Source: Gammaproteobacteria bacterium (GTDB lineage: Bacteria; Pseudomonadota; Gammaproteobacteria; Pseudomonadales; Oleiphilaceae). Taken from it: a stretch of DNA of 6,563 nucleotides. The stretch spans positions 1 to 6,563 of the forward strand of contig RFIV01000156.1 in assembly GCA_003695085.1 (NCBI GenBank), written 5' to 3'. Positions 6,525 to 6,563 of this stretch are shown one piece after another. The notes under the pieces were generated by a model. It did no database searches. It had not been told where the DNA came from and saw nothing but the letters and a program-made list of their open reading frames with translations. A program made the position numbers and the translations under genes. Position 1 is the first letter of the stretch; every line of letters begins with the position of its first letter.

Positions 6525-6563
6525 GTGCATTCACCGAGTTCTGGGCGTTGCTGACCGCCACCC
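6521..6563 (+). CDS. Start of downstream coupled gene, probably second DUF1538 protein (partial)
   Basis: The ATG at 6521-6523 overlaps the previous stop codon (ATGA), and the frame stays open to the window edge, giving MSAFTEFWALLTAT. Only 14 residues are visible, too few to assign a family by sequence. The identification as the second DUF1538 subunit rests on the four-base overlap and on the known habit of these genes to occur in pairs. It is truncated by the window boundary. Confidence 0.6.
   Translation, partial: MSAFTEFWALLTAT

Overview
The window is ordinary-looking, GC-rich (roughly 60% by eye) chromosomal DNA from a gram-negative bacterium. The gene content points to a gammaproteobacterium, perhaps a marine or halotolerant one such as the Alcanivorax, Marinobacter or Halomonas groups: a TrkA-C-containing SLC13-type permease, an e(P4)-like periplasmic phosphatase, a Cache-like sensor kinase with its partner response regulator, and a tandem pair of DUF1538 membrane proteins. 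The genus is a guess from gene content. I see no insertion sequence, tRNA, rRNA, CRISPR array or phage gene.

Layout. Bases 19-1839 (+) encode an inner-membrane permease with two cytoplasmic TrkA-C domains. Bases 1923-2732 (-) encode a secreted HAD-family acid phosphatase/5'-nucleotidase. These two genes converge on a shared hairpin at 1866-1895 that can terminate both transcripts. Bases 2733-3050 form a 318-base divergent intergenic region with a 10-bp inverted repeat, four TGAGA/TCTCA boxes and two mutually exclusive hairpins. Bases 3051-4598 (+) encode a membrane histidine kinase. It is followed 14 bases later by a response regulator at 4613-5608 (+) made of two receiver domains and no recognisable output domain. 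A strong terminator at 5648-5672 closes this two-gene operon. A new transcription unit then starts with a DUF1538 membrane protein (5778-6524), whose stop codon overlaps the start of the next gene (6521 onward, cut by the window edge).

How the parts work together. The kinase and regulator are almost certainly cognate: they are adjacent, tightly spaced, and share one terminator. The second receiver has Glu where the phosphorylated Asp should be, while the conserved Thr, Lys and acidic pair remain. The regulator therefore looks like a signalling hub with one phosphorylatable and one locked or pseudo-receiver module, acting through protein contacts rather than DNA binding. The phosphatase is divergently transcribed from the kinase, so the box-rich spacer could control both, but nothing in the sequence proves a functional link. 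The DUF1538 pair resembles the two-gene UmpAB cation/proton antiporter described in Halomonas. The permease's substrate cannot be told from sequence.
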